Source of the DNA: Dialister sp. CAG:486
GTDB taxonomy: Bacteria; Bacillota; Negativicutes; Veillonellales; Dialisteraceae
Assembly (NCBI GenBank): GCA_000434475.1
Contig: FR879589.1
Coordinates: 1 to 17,045, forward strand
DNA length: 17,045 nt
Direction: 5' to 3'
The position numbers and the translations under genes are program-made. The notes below the pieces were generated by a model that was not told where the DNA came from, did not search any database, and saw nothing but the letters and a program-made list of their open reading frames with translations. This document shows, one piece after another, positions 13,223 through 17,045 of this stretch; within the stretch, counting starts at the first letter, position 1, and every line of letters starts with the position of its first letter.

Positions 13223-13640
13223 TCGTCATCCCGAGCGCATCCGAGGGATCTTTCTAGGGAAACACTGATTCAATCGTTGTCAGATTTTACTCTTGAATCT
13301 TTATGCATAGCAAGGAATAACCTGACGAGAATAGCGAGCTATTTAAGGAAGGGTATGACGAAGCTATGTATAAAAATTCTTGTAAAATCTGACTCTGCGA
13401 TTGAATCAGCGTTTCCCTTGCACTGCGGTCAGTATCACATAAGCACCGGTACGGAAACGACGCCTTGGCGCTGCGTATTTCTACTTTCACACATCCTTCT
13501 GTTGCTGCGTGTATCTGCGTTCACATAGGCGTCGTTTGTCAGTCTGCAAGGAAGATTTCTCGCTGCGCTCGAAATGACAATGCGGGAGCCCGATGTCTTC
13601 TAGTCACCAGTCACTTGAGGCTACTCATCCCTGCTTTTCA
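13223..13640. repeat. Inverted-repeat unit D, interrupted by the 163-bp element
   Basis: Duplicate of unit C with the same ends (13223; 13580) and flank (to 13640), differing by the 163-bp insertion at 13256-13418 and an internal tandem duplication of period 34 (13470-13537). TAGTCAC and CAGTCAC heptads lie at 13601-13614. Confidence 0.75.
13256..13418 (+). mobile_element. 163-bp palindromic MITE-like element, copy 2
   Basis: Same length as copy 1 (1703-1865) with six differences. The terminal AAGG/CCTT of copy 1 is AGGG/CCCT here, a paired change that keeps the ends complementary. Compared with unit C the insertion is exact: GATCTTTCT precedes and TGCACTGCGG follows, with no clear target duplication (at most CT). 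The inner stem GTCAGATTTTAC/GTAAAATCTGAC is perfect in this copy. Confidence 0.85.
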
Positions 13641-13644
13641 AATT

Positions 13645-13704
13645 GGCGGAGAAGCCGCCACCTTCCTCATTCCGCAGTCCTGATTTTCTGGAACCCCGAA
13701 CCCT
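13645..13704 (-). repeat. GC hairpin with heptads, inverted orientation
   Basis: On the minus strand this reads two GGGTTC-type heptads (13691-13704), a degenerate middle with GGAATGAGGAAG, then GGTGGCGGCTTCTCCGCC (13662-13645). It ends 14 bp before the -35 box of the suf promoter. Confidence 0.55.
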
Positions 13705-13717
13705 ATTCATTTCCCCA

Positions 13718-13746
13718 TTGTAATCCCTGCCTAAATCGAATATAAT
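13718..13746 (+). promoter_or_regulatory. Promoter of the sufCBD operon
   Basis: TTGTAA (13718-13723) and TATAAT (13741-13746) are 17 bp apart, close to consensus. Transcription would begin near 13753. Confidence 0.8.
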
Positions 13747-13761
13747 GAAATAAGTTATCAA

Positions 13762-13787
13762 TTGTATACGGGAAAATGCGCATACAA
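13762..13787 (+). promoter_or_regulatory. Inverted repeat in the suf leader, candidate operator
   Basis: TTGTATACG and CGCATACAA form a 9-bp dyad with one mismatch and an 8-nt spacer, located just downstream of the predicted start. It does not match a classical Fur box; the regulator is unknown. Confidence 0.45.
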
Positions 13788-13814
13788 GTTTACAATATAT
13801 CATGAGGTGATCAA

Positions 13815-14558
13815 ATGAGTGAATTACTTCGCGTGGAGAATCTCCACGTATCTGTAGGCGGGAAAGAGCTCCTTCACGGCATTAACCTCACCGTGAATCA
13901 GGGAGAAGTCCATGTCATTATGGGTGTCAATGGGGCAGGCAAGTCGACGCTGCTTCACGCCATCATGGGAAATCCTGTCTATCAGATCACTGAGGGTCAT
14001 ATATACTTCGAAGGAGAGGACATCACACAGCTTTCCGTCGATAAGAGAGCGAAGCTCGGTATCTTTCTGTCTTTCCAGAACCCGATCTCGGTCGCCGGCA
14101 TCACGATGGAAAATTTCATCCGTACCGCGAAGACGACGATTTCCGGGAAGCAGCAACGGCTTTTCCCTTTCAAGCGTCTCATGCGCCAGCGCATGGAAGA
14201 CCTCGCCATGGATCCTTCCTACGCAGACCGCTACCTGAATGACGGCTTCTCCGGCGGGGAACGCAAGAAGAGCGAGATCCTGCAGCTTAGGATCCTCGAT
14301 CCGAAGCTCGCGATGCTCGATGAAACAGACTCGGGACTCGATGTCGATGCTGTCCGCATCGTATCGAAGAATATCTCTGCGTATCATAAGGAAGGAAATG
14401 CGATCCTTCTCATCACCCATCTGAACCAGATCCTGAAATTTATCCAGCCGGAATTCGTCCACGTCCTGATCGATGGCAGGATCGTGAAGGAAGGCGGACC
14501 GGAGCTCGTGGATGAGATCGAGACCAACGGCTTCGATGTCTATCGCAGCGAGGTGTGA
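13815..14558 (+). CDS. sufC: Fe-S cluster assembly ATPase SufC
   Basis: SufC is the cytosolic ABC-type ATPase of the SufBCD scaffold complex; its ATP-driven dimerisation remodels SufB-SufD so a nascent Fe-S cluster can form. The 247-residue protein has Walker A GVNGAGKST (37-45), Q-loop Q88 in SFQNP, signature FSGGER (145-150) followed by KKSEILQL typical of SufC, Walker B LAMLDE (165-170) with TDSGLDVDAV, and the H-loop His at 202 in ITHLNQ. It has no membrane domain. The ATG at 13815 follows GAGGTGA. It is the first gene of sufC-sufB-sufD, with its stop 2 nt before the sufB start. Confidence 0.97.
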   Translation: MSELLRVENLHVSVGGKELLHGINLTVNQGEVHVIMGVNGAGKSTLLHAIMGNPVYQITEGHIYFEGEDITQLSVDKRAKLGIFLSFQNPISVAGITMENFIRTAKTTISGKQQRLFPFKRLMRQRMEDLAMDPSYADRYLNDGFSGGERKKSEILQLRILDPKLAMLDETDSGLDVDAVRIVSKNISAYHKEGNAILLITHLNQILKFIQPEFVHVLIDGRIVKEGGPELVDEIETNGFDVYRSEV

Positions 14559-14560
14559 CT

Positions 14561-15973
<1,413 letters not shown>

Positions 15974-15983
15974 GGAGGGCATC

Positions 15984-17012
15984 ATGGAAGAAATCAGAGT
16001 CAACCGTCTGCCGCTTCTCACCTATCGGTATCTGCATACGAATGATACGCCGCTTTCCTTTGAAACGCCGAAAGGGAAAGGCAGCTTCACCTTCTCCGAC
16101 ATGACCCATGTCAAAGAAGGCGGCATGCTTCCCGAAGATTTCGATGGCGCATCGAAGGAGACGGTACTCACTGCAGAAAAAGGCAGTCACTATACCATCA
16201 CCATCCCCCAAGGGGAGGATGCTCGTCTCGTCATCGATGTCCATGCGGAAGAGGGCGCGTCGGCAGCCTTTCTTTTCCAGCTCGAAAAGGGTGCGTCCCT
16301 TTCCCTCACATGGAAACTCACGGGCGGAGACAGGGAAGGGACCTGCGTCCTTGCTGCGTACTATGAGCTTGCGGAGGATGCAAGGCTCCACGTATCACGC
16401 CTGGAAAGCGGCCTCACCAAGACCATCATCTATGACCAGCGTCACAGCGTACTCGCCGCTCGTGCCCGCGCCGACTTCTATGCGGCCGAGCTTGGCGGAG
16501 AGACGGTCATCGTTCACAGCTATGGGAAGCTCTCCGGCGATGCGTCCGAGATGAATGAAAGAGCCATCTATGCCGGCCGCGGGAGGCAGCATCTCGACTT
16601 CTTCTACCACATCGATCATGTGGGGAAGAAGACGAAGGCAGAGATCGACCTCAAAGGCGCACTGGCGGATGAGTCGAAGAAGATTTTCCGCGGTACGCTC
16701 GACTTCAAGCGTGGCTGCGCCGGATCCGTGGGTGACGAAGGCGACTTCGCCATCCAGCTCGATCCGAAGACGAAAAACATTTCCCTCCCGCTTCTTCTCT
16801 GTACCGAGGATGACGTACAGGGCAATCACGCGTCGAGCGCAGGGCAGCTTGACCAGAATACCATCTACTTCCTGATGAGCCGCGGCTTCACCTTGGAAGA
16901 AGCCCGCCGCATCGTGGTCGAAGCCCTGATCCGTCCCATCATCGACGGTATGGATGAGACGATCCGAGAAGAAGTCCTGACGGCTGTCAGAGAGAAGCTT
17001 GACAGAGAATAA
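15984..17012 (+). CDS. sufD: Fe-S cluster assembly protein SufD
   Basis: SufD is the SufB paralogue that completes the SufBC2D complex and helps supply iron. The 342-residue protein is shorter than E. coli SufD, mainly in the N-terminal region, as is common outside Proteobacteria. The conserved C-terminal block reads NHASSAGQLDQNTIYFLMSRG (281-301); H282 aligns with E. coli SufD H360. SRGFTLEEARRIVVEALIRPI parallels the SufB tail. The ATG at 15984 follows AAGGAGG (15972-15978) at 5 nt, giving a 10-nt gap after sufB. Cysteine desulfurase (sufS) and sufU would be expected downstream, outside the window. Confidence 0.95.
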   Translation: MEEIRVNRLPLLTYRYLHTNDTPLSFETPKGKGSFTFSDMTHVKEGGMLPEDFDGASKETVLTAEKGSHYTITIPQGEDARLVIDVHAEEGASAAFLFQLEKGASLSLTWKLTGGDREGTCVLAAYYELAEDARLHVSRLESGLTKTIIYDQRHSVLAARARADFYAAELGGETVIVHSYGKLSGDASEMNERAIYAGRGRQHLDFFYHIDHVGKKTKAEIDLKGALADESKKIFRGTLDFKRGCAGSVGDEGDFAIQLDPKTKNISLPLLLCTEDDVQGNHASSAGQLDQNTIYFLMSRGFTLEEARRIVVEALIRPIIDGMDETIREEVLTAVREKLDRE

Positions 17013-17045
17013 CGGGTTAGCCCCCTGGGGTGGCTCGCCCCTTGA
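17013..17045 (-). repeat. Short GC-rich repeat at the right edge
   Basis: It begins 1 nt after the sufD stop. Its reverse complement starts TCAAGGGGCGAGCC and ends GGCTAACCCG, matching the segment at 93-125 at both ends. The inner part (CCCCTGGGG) can form a hairpin. It may continue beyond the window. Confidence 0.45.

Noticed and set aside
13256..13418. TTAA or TA target-site duplication for the 163-bp element
   Set aside because: Copy 1 is flanked by TT/AA, which extends the palindrome, but copy 2 compared with its empty site shows no such duplication.

Overview
The window looks like chromosomal DNA from an anaerobic, Firmicutes-lineage bacterium. Three things suggest this: strong AAGGAGG-type ribosome binding sites in front of most genes, a sufCBD iron-sulfur operon, and several carriers of the SLC13 / ion-transporter superfamily. 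A Negativicutes genus such as Dialister would fit, but that is inference from general character; no rRNA or lineage marker is present.

Layout. Positions 228-1558 hold pyrF-pyrE, the last two enzymes of UMP synthesis, with a private promoter and terminator. A 163-bp palindromic element follows (1703-1865). Positions 2023-11131 form a transport-rich region: a MatC-like permease, a one-TM hypothetical protein, an ArsB/NhaD-like permease, a LysR-type regulator and a DASS/SLC13 permease. Five very small genes are interspersed (4076, 6736, 7040, 8845, 9532). Two of them (4076 and 7040, on opposite strands) are clear paralogues of each other. The small genes at 8845 and 9532 share an almost identical promoter element. 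Positions 11132-13717 are mostly repeats, interrupted only by an orphan amino-acid-type ABC substrate-binding lipoprotein (11918-12745). Positions 13815-17012 hold sufC-sufB-sufD, the scaffold complex for Fe-S cluster assembly.

The least ordinary content is intergenic. (1) A 163-bp palindromic, MITE-like element occurs twice. Its second copy sits inside another repeat, and a neighbouring duplicate of that repeat preserves the empty site exactly. (2) At least eight gene-free stretches carry short tandem arrays of related 7-bp units (GGTTCAR, GGATTRG, GTGACTR, GAGTGAG and others), resembling in style the heptanucleotide STRR repeats known from heterocystous cyanobacteria. (3) These heptad tracts are repeatedly joined to a GGCGGCTTCGCCGCC hairpin and to inverted-repeat units ending in GTCATCCCGAGCG / CGCTCGAAATGAC, forming a mosaic repeat system. 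(4) Operator-like repeats surround the lysR gene and could define a small local regulon with the DASS permease.

No tRNA, rRNA, CRISPR array, transposase or phage gene was seen. Most long reading frames in the repeat regions are judged spurious.
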